Counted from the first letter of the stretch, positions 1-6,842 are shown. The stretch: 9,506 nucleotides of DNA from Desulfuromonadales bacterium (GCA_014860175.1 JACZKF010000277.1:1-9506), one strand, 5' to 3'. Program-made: numbers and translations. The notes: generated by a model from the letters alone, not told the origin.

Positions 1-33
1 GTGCAGCTCTCTGCGGCAGAAGGCTTCCTGCTC
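1..33 (-). repeat. Displaced copy of the 3' end of the K+ channel gene (direct repeat, left copy)
   Basis: These 33 bases are identical to 2249-2281, the last 11 sense codons of the channel gene (EQEAFCRRELH). Identity stops sharply at position 34. The left limit lies outside the window, so the repeat may be longer. Read on the minus strand, the fragment begins 7 bases after the trkA stop codon and is not in frame with any gene upstream of it, so it is a remnant and not the end of a second intact channel gene. A 33-base exact match is far beyond chance. Confidence 0.9.
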
Positions 34-40
34 AGCCCCT

Positions 41-700
41 CTACTTTCGCTTCACCGCCCTCTCCAGGTCTTTGGTTTTCCCAATCAGGATCAGCAGGTC
101 ACTATCCTTGATAAGATAATTAGCCGGGGGGACCACCGTGAAAGCATCGGTCAGGACGTCTTTTATCGCGATCACCGTGACGTGAAATTTTTTCCGCAAT
201 TCCAGTTCCGCCAGGCTCTTGCCGACGAAGTGTGGAGGCGCCCCCGATTCCGAAATAGAGTATTCTTCGGCCAGGGGAATTGATTCGAGGATATTGGGAT
301 GGGAAAGACTGCGCGCTGTCCTCTTGGCCATGTCTTTTTCGGGAAAGATGATGTCTGTAGCGCCGATTTTCTCCAGAATGCGCCCGTGATCCTCGTTGAC
401 CGCCTTGACCAGGATGCGTGGCACTCTCAATTCCTTCAGGTAGAGGGTGATCAGGGTTGAAAGGTGAGAGCGTTCCCCCGTCGAGACGATGACCGCATTC
501 ATTTCGCCGATCCCCTGGGCGCTGAGAAACTCCTTGTTGGCGGCATCGCTAAGGATGGCGTAAGTACAGCAGTCCTGGACACGCTGGACTTTGTCCTTGT
601 CGGCATCGATGGCGATTACTTCATGCCCTTCCAGGAACAGTTCGTTGGTGACATGGAAGCCGAAGTTCCCCAGCCCTATGACGCAGAAGCGCTTCTTCAT
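41..700 (-). CDS. trkA: KtrA/TrkA-type K+ uptake regulatory subunit (RCK protein)
   Basis: This is a cytoplasmic nucleotide-binding protein that assembles as a ring on the membrane pore encoded just upstream and gates K+ uptake. At 219 residues it has the usual single-RCK KtrA size, about half the length of classical two-module TrkA. The RCK_N Rossmann fold (about residues 1-120) opens with beta1 and the GLGNFG motif (G9, G11, G14) and has acidic D32 at the end of beta2, expected for NAD(H)/ATP/ADP-type ligands. The family signature around 'ILEKIGATDIIFPE' (108-121) follows. The RCK_C ligand-sensing domain occupies about 135-215. The ATG at 700 is preceded by AAGGAG with 6-nt spacing, lying directly after the trkH stop; the 12-bp gap implies co-translation with trkH. 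GC is lower than in the genes to the right. Family assignment is secure; KtrA versus TrkA naming is a matter of convention. Confidence 0.93.
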   Translation of the reverse strand: MKKRFCVIGLGNFGFHVTNELFLEGHEVIAIDADKDKVQRVQDCCTYAILSDAANKEFLSAQGIGEMNAVIVSTGERSHLSTLITLYLKELRVPRILVKAVNEDHGRILEKIGATDIIFPEKDMAKRTARSLSHPNILESIPLAEEYSISESGAPPHFVGKSLAELELRKKFHVTVIAIKDVLTDAFTVVPPANYLIKDSDLLILIGKTKDLERAVKRK

Positions 701-712
701 GGTTTTCTCCTT

Positions 713-2083
713 CTAGCCGATCATGACGTTTTCTTCCGCGTAATGAACCGCAACGCGATGACGGCGATGGGCGATGGCGAAGGCGATGGTCAGCAGGCCG
801 ACCCGCCCGACAAACATGAGGGGGATGATGATGAGTTTGCCAGGTGTTTTCAACTCGGCCGTCGTACCCATGGACAGCCCAACGGTGCCGAACGCCGAGA
901 AGGCCTCAAAGGTGTTCGCCAGGAAACTCCTTGGACTCTCCTCCACCAGATGCGAACTTTGCACCACCAGCAGCCCGAAAAGGGCGGTGCCGATGAGGAT
1001 GACCGCCAGCAGTACCAGCGCCAAAGCTTTGGTGGTCGCCTCTTCCGGAACAGTGCGCCGGAAAAGATTGTTCTGCTCGCTGCCTTTCAGCCGGTTGTAG
1101 AGAATGCCGAAAAAGAGCGCCAGACTGGTGGTCTTGACGCCGCCGCCCGCCGAGCCGGGGGAGGCGCCGATAAACATGAGGAAAATGACCAGGAAAAGAG
1201 TTGGGGAGCGGAAGGCGTTGAGATCGATGGTGTTGAAGCCAGCGGTTCGGGACGTCACCGATTGGAACAGCGAGACCCAGAAGCCTTCCATGAAAGTCAT
1301 CCCGGCGAGGGCATCGTCGGCTTCCAGCCAGAAGATCATCACTGTGCCAAAAACAATCAGAAAGCCGCTTGTCAAAAGGACCAGACGGCTGTGCAGCGAA
1401 AGCTTCACTCTTTTTTTCCCACGCACAGAGAAGAATCCCAGCAGCTCCCGGATAACCAGAAAACCGATTCCTCCCAAAATGATCAGCGCCATCACCGTCA
1501 AATTCACCAGAGGGCTGTTCCAGTAGTCTATCAGGCTGTTGTTGAAGAGGGAGAACCCGGCATTACAGAAGGCCGAGATGGCATGAAAAATGGCAAGATA
1601 ACTCCCCTGCCACCACCCGAACTCGGGGATGAAAGACAAAGAGAGAAGAGCCGCCCCAGCGCCTTCGATCACAAGAGTCAGCAGCATGATGCTTCGAACC
1701 AGGCTTCGCCAGGAGTCGACCGGCGTATGAAGCAATGTCTCCTGGATGATCCATCGCCCCCGCATGCTCACTCCTAGTCGCAAGTAAATGAAGAGGTAAA
1801 CTGAAAAGGTGATGATTCCCAAACCACCGATCTGAATCAGGGCCAGCACCACCACCTGTCCGAAGAGGGTAAGTTTGGTGCCGGTATCGACCACGACCAG
1901 ACCAGTAACGCATTGCGCCGAGGTAGCGGTAAATAGGGCATCGAGAAATGACAGAGGCTCCCCATGGGCGGCCCAGGGAGTCGCCAACAGAAGCGTGCCG
2001 GACAGGATGGCGGCAGCGTAATAGAAGACGAGAATCTGGCCAGGCGGAAGGCTTTGCAGAAAGCGGCGGATGGCGGATGGCAT
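713..2083 (-). CDS. trkH: KtrB/TrkH-family K+ uptake pore
   Basis: This is an inner-membrane K+ (probably Na+-coupled or K+-selective) uptake subunit of the superfamily of K+ transporters, paired with the RCK protein downstream. Four pore-loop repeats are visible: FTATSAQCVTGL, FHAISAFCNAGFS, FQSVTSRTAGFNT and FEAFSAFGTVGLSMG, each with the single conserved filter glycine. The flexible gating loop of the third repeat reads GASPGSAGGGVKTT. The C-terminus (AEENVMIG) resembles KtrB endings. From the ATG at 2083 the protein is 456 residues, normal for KtrB. An in-frame GTG at 2116 would add 11 residues, but its AAAGGA abuts the codon with no spacing. The ATG has GAGGA 11 nt upstream and gives the usual short N-terminus before 'LPPGQ', so it is preferred, with moderate confidence. 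The gene lies 162 bp after the channel stop and 12 bp before trkA. Composition is clearly poorer in GC than the channel gene, consistent with separate acquisition. Confidence 0.92.
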   Translation of the reverse strand: MPSAIRRFLQSLPPGQILVFYYAAAILSGTLLLATPWAAHGEPLSFLDALFTATSAQCVTGLVVVDTGTKLTLFGQVVVLALIQIGGLGIITFSVYLFIYLRLGVSMRGRWIIQETLLHTPVDSWRSLVRSIMLLTLVIEGAGAALLSLSFIPEFGWWQGSYLAIFHAISAFCNAGFSLFNNSLIDYWNSPLVNLTVMALIILGGIGFLVIRELLGFFSVRGKKRVKLSLHSRLVLLTSGFLIVFGTVMIFWLEADDALAGMTFMEGFWVSLFQSVTSRTAGFNTIDLNAFRSPTLFLVIFLMFIGASPGSAGGGVKTTSLALFFGILYNRLKGSEQNNLFRRTVPEEATTKALALVLLAVILIGTALFGLLVVQSSHLVEESPRSFLANTFEAFSAFGTVGLSMGTTAELKTPGKLIIIPLMFVGRVGLLTIAFAIAHRRHRVAVHYAEENVMIG

Positions 2084-2164
2084 TGAAACCCATGTCCTCA
2101 ATTGGTTGTCGGCCACTCCTTTACGACCCTTCTAATGAACTTGGGTGATTAGAGTGCCGGAGGG

Positions 2165-2192
2165 ATTATCGCCGGTTTCATCAGGCAGTGAA
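2165..2192 (-). promoter_or_regulatory. Candidate sigma70-like promoter for trkH-trkA
   Basis: On the minus strand TTCACT (-35, 2192-2187, 4 of 6 matches) is followed after 16 bases by GATAAT (-10, 2170-2165, 5 of 6 matches). Transcription would start near 2158, giving a leader of about 75 nt to the ATG at 2083. It sits between the repeated channel 3' end and trkH, so the trkH-trkA pair may be transcribed independently of the hflKC-channel genes. This is a by-eye match only. Confidence 0.35.
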
Positions 2193-2245
2193 AGAAGAAA
2201 AGGAGCTTTTGCTTTCGTAGACGGGGGGATGGGATTGCCAGGGGA

Positions 2246-3970
2246 TCAGTGCAGCTCTCTGCGGCAGAAGGCTTCCTGCTCGGGGCTGCCGATCATGATC
2301 AGCGACATCCCTTTGACCAGCAGGTCATCGGGGGAGGGGAGGATGGTCATCTCCTTCTCTCCCGGCTGTTCCAGGGCGATGACCGTGCTGCCGGTGCGGG
2401 AGCGCAGGCGGGAGGTGCGCAGGGTGGTGCCGTGCATGGAGGGGGGGACGGGGAAGCGGAATACCTGCATCCCTTCGGTGAGAAAGACCGATTCCTTGTG
2501 CTCCAGAATGTTCATCAGGATATTGGCGCCGACGGAGGCGTTGGAGACGACAAAATCGGCGCCGGCGGCGTAGAGCTGGTCGACATTCTCTTCCCGGTTG
2601 GCCCGGGAGACGATGCGGATGTGCGGGTTGAGGTGGCGGCTGGCGAGGGTCAGAAAGATGTTGGCGCCGTCGTCGTTGGTGGTGACGATCAGCCCTTTGG
2701 CTTCGCCGATGGATGCCCCCTGCAGGACCGAGCGGGCGGTGGCATCGCCGATCACCGCCACATGTTCCGAGCAGAGCGGGTTGACCGCCCGATCGACCAG
2801 GATGAAAGGGACCGGGCGGCGGTCGAGGAAGGTGGCGGCCGAGCAGCCGATGCGGCCGTGACCGAGGATCAGCACCAGATCCTCCTCGGTCTTCTCGCCG
2901 GTCAGCCTCTCCAGCTCTTCCAGGTGTTCCCGGGTGCCGACCACCACGATGACCGCCCGGTCCGCCAGGATCGTCTCTGGCCCCGGGATGGTGAACGCCC
3001 CTCGCTCCCACATGCCGACCACCGCCAGGCCGGTGCGTTCGCGGATGCCGGCCGCCGCCAGGCTCTGGCCGCTGAAAGGGGTGCCGTGCACCGGCAGCTC
3101 GGCGACCAGCAGTTTGCCGATGGAGTCGAGGACGTGGGCCAGCGCCCCCTGGGTAGTGGCGCGGGTAGCCAGATAGTGGCCGAGGAGCTTCTTCAGCGGG
3201 ATGACCTGGTCGGCGCCGGCCAGGCGCAGAAACTCGGCATGCTCCGGTTCGTCGACCAAGGCGATGAGCGGAGTGCGGCATAGGGAGCGGACGGTGAGAA
3301 TGATGTTGGTGTTATCGGTGTCGTTGAGATTGGCGATCACGGCCCGCGCCCCTCCCACCTGCAGTTTCAGCAGCACCTCGGCATCGGCCGGGTTGCCGTA
3401 GCTGACCCGCATCCCGTCCTCTTCCTCCAGCCGCAACGCCTCCTCGTACTTGTCGGTGACGACGACGAAGGGGATGTTGCGGGCTTTCAGCTTGCTCACC
3501 AGCGCCCGGGTGACCGGGTCGAGGCCGCAGATCACCACATGCCCGCGGGTGGCGGGGGCGACCCCCTTGGTCGGGCGGTAGCGCAGGCGGTTCTCGATCC
3601 AGGGGGCGAGAAACAGACTGACCATGCCGAAGGGGAGGAGGATGAGCAGGAAGACGACGCCGGAGAGGGTGACGAAGCTGGCGAAGAGATATCCCGGGTC
3701 GGTATGAAAAGTGATGTCGCCGAAACCGAGGGTAGTCATTACCGTGATCGTCCAGTAGACGCTGGCGATCAGGGTAAATTCCCGCCCTTCCAGGTGCAGC
3801 ATGAGGAATCGGAAGGTCAGGGCGTTGAGGAGGATTACCGCCAGCAGGAAAACGCAGTACAGGACCAGGACTTTCAGGTTCTGTCTGGCCCGTCCGCGCA
3901 CGAAATAAGCCAGCTCGCCGGCAATGGTTTTCACCCGATGCTCTCCCCGGGGCAAGTGTTGGCCCGGCAT
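2246..3970 (-). CDS. Two-TM K+ channel with two RCK (TrkA-N/TrkA-C) modules, GsuK-like
   Basis: This is a ligand-gated K+ channel subunit of 574 residues, expected to form a tetramer with an octameric cytoplasmic gating ring. Residue order: TM1 about 32-57; pore helix and selectivity filter TLGFGD at 80-85 (variant of TVGYGD); TM2 about 95-124; RCK1 Rossmann fold from about 143, whose glycine motif is degenerate (CGLDPVT); RCK1 C-lobe about 285-350; RCK2 Rossmann fold from about 365 with intact GHGRIG (G370, G372, G375) and acidic D393; RCK2 C-lobe to the end. The layout matches the Geobacter sulfurreducens multi-ligand channel GsuK (known to bind nucleotide and Ca2+); ligands here are inferred. 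Two starts compete: ATG 3970 with GGAG 6 nt upstream, which lies inside a 13-bp hairpin, and GTG 3934 with GGGGAG 8 nt upstream (562 residues). The gene follows hflC by 30 bp, suggesting one operon. Its last 11 codons are duplicated at 1-33. Confidence 0.92.
   Translation of the reverse strand: MPGQHLPRGEHRVKTIAGELAYFVRGRARQNLKVLVLYCVFLLAVILLNALTFRFLMLHLEGREFTLIASVYWTITVMTTLGFGDITFHTDPGYLFASFVTLSGVVFLLILLPFGMVSLFLAPWIENRLRYRPTKGVAPATRGHVVICGLDPVTRALVSKLKARNIPFVVVTDKYEEALRLEEEDGMRVSYGNPADAEVLLKLQVGGARAVIANLNDTDNTNIILTVRSLCRTPLIALVDEPEHAEFLRLAGADQVIPLKKLLGHYLATRATTQGALAHVLDSIGKLLVAELPVHGTPFSGQSLAAAGIRERTGLAVVGMWERGAFTIPGPETILADRAVIVVVGTREHLEELERLTGEKTEEDLVLILGHGRIGCSAATFLDRRPVPFILVDRAVNPLCSEHVAVIGDATARSVLQGASIGEAKGLIVTTNDDGANIFLTLASRHLNPHIRIVSRANREENVDQLYAAGADFVVSNASVGANILMNILEHKESVFLTEGMQVFRFPVPPSMHGTTLRTSRLRSRTGSTVIALEQPGEKEMTILPSPDDLLVKGMSLIMIGSPEQEAFCRRELH
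2249..2281 (-). repeat. Direct repeat, right copy (functional 3' end of the channel gene)
   Basis: These are the last 33 sense bases of the channel gene, directly before its TGA stop (2246-2248). They match positions 1-33 exactly, at a distance of 2248 bp in the same orientation. Everything between the copies is the trkH-trkA pair and its leader. The six bases beyond the right edge (2282-2287, ggggct) are the reverse complement of the six beyond the edge of the left copy (34-39, agcccc). Confidence 0.9.
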
Positions 3971-3992
3971 TTCGAACTCCGAAATGCCGGGC
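3962..3992 (-). promoter_or_regulatory. Perfect hairpin enclosing the channel start codon
   Basis: The arms at 3962-3974 and 3980-3992 are perfect 13-bp complements with a 5-nt loop. In the minus-strand transcript the GGAG Shine-Dalgarno-like sequence spans the top of the stem and the loop, and the ATG at 3970 is paired in the 3' arm. The hflC stop codon ends only 8 nt before the hairpin. There is no T-tract after the stem on the minus strand, so a classical intrinsic terminator is unlikely; on the plus strand only a weak CTTGTT follows. Possible roles are translational coupling of the channel to hflC, an attenuator, or an mRNA processing/stabilising element. The structure is seen directly; the function is inferred. 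Confidence 0.6.
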
Positions 3993-4000
3993 TTGTTCCA

Positions 4001-4930
4001 CTACGGTTTTTTCAGATAGCGGTAAAGCTCCGAGTCGGTCGACAGGACCAGCCGCCCATTTTCGCTGATCGACTTGCGATACGCTTCCATGGTGCGCAGG
4101 AAGGCGTAGAGTTCCTTGTCCCGACCGTAAGCCTCGGCGTAGATAGAAGCGGCCCGGGCATCGGCGCCGCCGCGGATCTCGACGCTGCGACGGTAGGCTT
4201 CCGAGGTGATCCCCTTGAGCTCACGCTGCATCTGGCCGAGAATGTCGGCCCGCTCCCCTTCCCCTTCCGAGCGGTATTCGGCGGCAACTTTCTTGCGCTC
4301 GTTGATCATCCGCTCGTAGACCCGCGCCCGCACCTGCTCCACATAGTTGATCCGCTTGATCTGCACATCGATCAGCTCGATGCCGTACTCGGGGGTGCTG
4401 GCCCGGGCCTTGGCCAGAATCGTATCGAGGATCTGCTCCCGGCCGACCAGCTTGTCCAGAGGGATTTCCACCCCTTCCACCTCGATCCGGTCCTGATCCC
4501 CCGAGGGGCGGTAGTCGGTTCCGCGCACCAGCTCGACCAGCAGCTGCCCGGAGACGGTATCGCGAACCACCGAGTCGAGGATATCGTCGAGGCGGCTCAA
4601 TGCCCCTCGCTCGGTGGCCACTGTCTTCAGAAACAGCAAGGGATCGGCAATGCGCCAGCGGGCGGTGGTGTCGACCCAGATAAAACGTTTGTCGCTGGTC
4701 GGGATCTGGTTCGGATCGCCGTCCCACTTCAGGATCCGTCGCTCGAAGCGGTGCACCTTCTGCACCACCGGAATTTTGAAATGCAGGCCGGCCAGGCGGG
4801 CTTCCCCCACCGGTTTGCCGAATTGGGTGACGATCCCCTGCTCCCCTTCCGAGACCACGAACATCCCTTGGCGCAGGAGAACCAGGGCCAAAACGGCGAC
4901 GATAATCAACGGCAGCTGGAATTTTTTCAC
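4001..4930 (-). CDS. hflC: HflC, SPFH-domain membrane protease modulator subunit
   Basis: HflC is a bitopic inner-membrane protein that with HflK forms the large periplasmic cage around FtsH hexamers, limiting access of membrane-protein substrates to the protease. The 309-residue product has one N-terminal membrane segment (about 5-20, QLPLIIVAVLALVLL). An SPFH/band-7 domain follows, starting at 'VVSEGEQGIVTQFGKPV', with the HflC-typical 'GLHFKIPVVQKVHRFERRIL'. A helical region around 'YERMINERKKVAAEYRSEGEGERADI' is the conserved HflC stretch, followed by 'GADARAASIYAEAYG'. It is slightly shorter than E. coli HflC (334). The start is GTG (4930-4928), overlapping the hflK TGA as GTGA, with GGGAGG 6-7 nt upstream, so translation is coupled to hflK. 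No ftsH is present in this window. Confidence 0.95.
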   Translation of the reverse strand: MKKFQLPLIIVAVLALVLLRQGMFVVSEGEQGIVTQFGKPVGEARLAGLHFKIPVVQKVHRFERRILKWDGDPNQIPTSDKRFIWVDTTARWRIADPLLFLKTVATERGALSRLDDILDSVVRDTVSGQLLVELVRGTDYRPSGDQDRIEVEGVEIPLDKLVGREQILDTILAKARASTPEYGIELIDVQIKRINYVEQVRARVYERMINERKKVAAEYRSEGEGERADILGQMQRELKGITSEAYRRSVEIRGGADARAASIYAEAYGRDKELYAFLRTMEAYRKSISENGRLVLSTDSELYRYLKKP

Positions 4931-5967
4931 TGCCCACCTCCCTTGGTCTTGGCTTCCGCTCTGGCTTCGCTGCGCAGCGGCAGCAGTTGCAACGGTCCGC
5001 TGCCGCTGGAATCGAGAATATAGACCTCCTGCAAGCGGGGGAGCACCTCTTCCATCGTCTCCAGATAGAGGCGGCGGCGGGTGACTTCCGGCGACTTGCG
5101 GTACTCCTGCAGCAGAGCGAGAAAACGGTGGGCTTCCCCTTCGGCCTGATTGATCCGTTCCACCGCGTACCCTTCGGCTTGCTGGATGGTCTGTTTGGCT
5201 TCACCCCGCGCTTTGGGGACTTCGCGGTTGTACTGCTCGCGGGCCTGAAAGATCAGGCTCTCCTTCTGCTGCTCGGCTTCGTTGACCTCATTGTAGGCCG
5301 TTTTGACCGGATCGGGGGGGGTGACGTCCTGGAACTTGACGGTGACGATCCGCACCCCGATATCATAGGCATTGAGGATGTTCTGCAGCTCCCGCTCGAT
5401 GGCGAGGGCGAGGGTGGCGCGCTCGGTCGTCAGGACCTCGGTGACGTTGGAGTTCCCCACCACTTTGCGCACCACCGCCTCCGAGACGTCGCGGATCGTC
5501 TCTTCCGGGGCATTGATCCGGAAGACGAACTTGAACGGGTCGGCGATCTGGTACTGGACGATCCATTCGATGTCGCTGACGTTGAGGTCGCCGGTCAGGG
5601 TCAGCGATTCCTCTTCCAACCCTTGTTTGCTGTAGGTGGTACGTGCCCCGGGCTGTACGGTGCGAAAGCCGAACTCCTCTTTCAGCACCCGCCCGGTCTT
5701 GACCAGGTAAACCCGGTCGATGCCGAAGGGGAGTTTTAAATGCAGCCCCGGTTCGGAGAAGCCTGAGAACTGGCCGACGCGCAGCACCACTCCGGTCTCC
5801 TCGGTATCGACTTCATAAAAGCTGGTGAAGGCGGCCCCAACCGCCAGCAGCGCCAGCAGGATCAGGAAGATGCTCTTTTCCGGCCGGAATTTCCCCTTGA
5901 GCCGGTTGGTGATTTCGATGACTTTGCGTTGCAGTTCATCTTGATTCTGCCGGTTCCAATCTTGCAT
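4927..5967 (-). CDS. hflK: HflK, SPFH-domain membrane protease modulator subunit
   Basis: HflK is the partner of HflC in the FtsH-associated HflKC complex. The product has 346 residues. A charged N-terminus (1-31) precedes one membrane segment at about 32-50 (SIFLILLALLAVGAAFTSF). The SPFH domain follows, beginning 'VDTEETGVVLRVGQFSGFSEPGLHLKLPFGID'. A long helical region (about 235-305) holds the family stretches 'VKFQDVTPPDPVKTAYNEVN' and 'REQYNREVPKARGEAKQTIQ'. It is shorter than E. coli HflK (419) and lacks that protein's glycine-rich N-terminal segment. The start is ATG at 5967 with GGGAGG 4 nt upstream. It is the first gene of the leftward block and diverges from the ABC genes. Confidence 0.95.
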   Translation of the reverse strand: MQDWNRQNQDELQRKVIEITNRLKGKFRPEKSIFLILLALLAVGAAFTSFYEVDTEETGVVLRVGQFSGFSEPGLHLKLPFGIDRVYLVKTGRVLKEEFGFRTVQPGARTTYSKQGLEEESLTLTGDLNVSDIEWIVQYQIADPFKFVFRINAPEETIRDVSEAVVRKVVGNSNVTEVLTTERATLALAIERELQNILNAYDIGVRIVTVKFQDVTPPDPVKTAYNEVNEAEQQKESLIFQAREQYNREVPKARGEAKQTIQQAEGYAVERINQAEGEAHRFLALLQEYRKSPEVTRRRLYLETMEEVLPRLQEVYILDSSGSGPLQLLPLRSEARAEAKTKGGGQ

Positions 5968-5997
5968 GTTTCCTCCCGAAATACCGATGTTCTGGTC

Positions 5998-6026
5998 GTT
6001 ATCGTCGGCACCTTAACATAGGTGAA
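5998..6026 (-). promoter_or_regulatory. Candidate sigma70-like promoter for hflK-hflC
   Basis: On the minus strand TTCACC (-35, 6026-6021) and GATAAC (-10, 6003-5998) are separated by 17 bases, each matching the consensus at 4 of 6 positions. The start point would be near 5991, giving a leader of about 24 nt to the hflK ATG. It lies in the 134-bp divergent region and is weak by sequence alone. Confidence 0.3.
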
Positions 6027-6101
6027 AGGCAACATTCATCCGTAATGCGACAGGGGTGGATGCGATTTCCCTCCTTGGCCAGGGTGAAACCCGGGAGTAC
6101 A

Positions 6102-6842
6102 ATGACGATTATGGCCAATATCTCATCGATTCCCCCCCCGGGGGCGCCCAAATCCCCCCTGGTTCGGCTGCGCGCCTTAACCAAGAGCTACCCGGAAGGG
6201 GAGCAGGTGCGCACGGTGCTGCACGAACTCTCGGGAGAGTTCGGCGCCGGGGAGTTCGTCGCCCTCATCGGCCGCAGCGGTTCGGGTAAATCGACGCTGC
6301 TCAACCTGGTCAGCGGCATCGACGTGCCGACGGCGGGGGAGGTGAGCATTGCCGGCACCGATCTCACACGCCTTTCCGAGCGGGAGCGCACCTTGTTTCG
6401 CCGCGCCCACATCGGTTTCATCTTCCAGTTCTTCAACCTGATCTCCACCCTGACGGTGCTGGAGAATGTCCTGCTGCCGCTCGAACTGCAGGGGCGCCTC
6501 GGTCCGGCGGAACTGGACCAGGGGCGGCAACTGCTGACCGAGGTGGGGCTGGCCGATCGAGCCGACAGCTTCCCCGACCGCCTCTCGGGGGGCGAGCAGC
6601 AGCGGGTGGCCATTGCTCGCGCCCTGGTGCACCGCCCCCGACTGCTGTTGGCCGATGAGCCGACCGGCAACCTCGATGCCGATACCGGCGCCCAGGTGCT
6701 GGCCCTGCTCGAGCGTCTGGTGCGCGGCGCCGGCGGCACCATGCTGCTGGTGACGCACAGCGCCGAAGTGGCTCGCCTGGCCGATCGCATTCTGACCCTG
6801 CGTGGCGGCCGGCTGGTCGAGGCGGCGGAGGTCAAGCCGTGA
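6102..6842 (+). CDS. ABC transporter ATPase, LolD/MacB/AttE type
   Basis: This is the cytoplasmic ATPase that powers the FtsX-type permease encoded next. The 246-residue product has the full set of motifs: Walker A GRSGSGKST (57-65), Q-loop at Q109 (FIFQFFNLI), signature LSGGEQQR (161-168), Walker B LLLADE (181-186) with the D-loop GNLDAD just after, and switch H219 (LVTHS). 'VRLRALTKSYPEGEQVRTVLHELS' is typical of the LolD/MacB/YbbA branch, whose members act by mechanotransmission in lipoprotein or peptide handling and not as classical importers. The start is taken as ATG 6102 (GGGAG 4 nt upstream). ATGs at 6045 and 6060 are in frame but lack a well-spaced ribosome site and would add residues not typical of the family. 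The stop overlaps the permease start as GTGA. The substrate is not known. Confidence 0.93.
   Translation: MTIMANISSIPPPGAPKSPLVRLRALTKSYPEGEQVRTVLHELSGEFGAGEFVALIGRSGSGKSTLLNLVSGIDVPTAGEVSIAGTDLTRLSERERTLFRRAHIGFIFQFFNLISTLTVLENVLLPLELQGRLGPAELDQGRQLLTEVGLADRADSFPDRLSGGEQQRVAIARALVHRPRLLLADEPTGNLDADTGAQVLALLERLVRGAGGTMLLVTHSAEVARLADRILTLRGGRLVEAAEVKP

Noticed and set aside
1..33. End of a second intact channel gene to the left
   Set aside because: The upstream coding part of such a gene would have to lie at 34 and beyond, where trkA is found instead. Only an 11-codon remnant is present.
464..1777. A 437-codon open frame on the plus strand over trkA and trkH
   Set aside because: It lies opposite two well-supported K+ uptake genes, and its translation is low-complexity and polar with no recognisable fold.
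34..2248. Terminal inverted repeats of an insertion sequence at the edges of the trkH-trkA segment
   Set aside because: The inner edges share only a short CCCCT-like match and there is no transposase between them.
2249..3283. A 344-codon plus-strand frame that begins with the repeated 33 bases
   Set aside because: The apparent start is only the reverse reading of the channel's 3' end; the translation is a shadow of the channel gene.
3962..3992. Hairpin after hflC as an intrinsic terminator
   Set aside because: The stem is strong, but on the minus strand no T-run follows and the next gene begins at once. Regulation of translation or mRNA stability fits better, though partial termination cannot be excluded.
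3539..5023. A 494-codon open frame on the plus strand over the channel, hflC and the end of hflK
   Set aside because: It spans three real genes and their junctions in antisense; no domain or ribosome site supports it.
6013..6018. TTAACA as a -35 element for the ABC operon
   Set aside because: No acceptable -10 hexamer lies 16-18 bases downstream on the plus strand.
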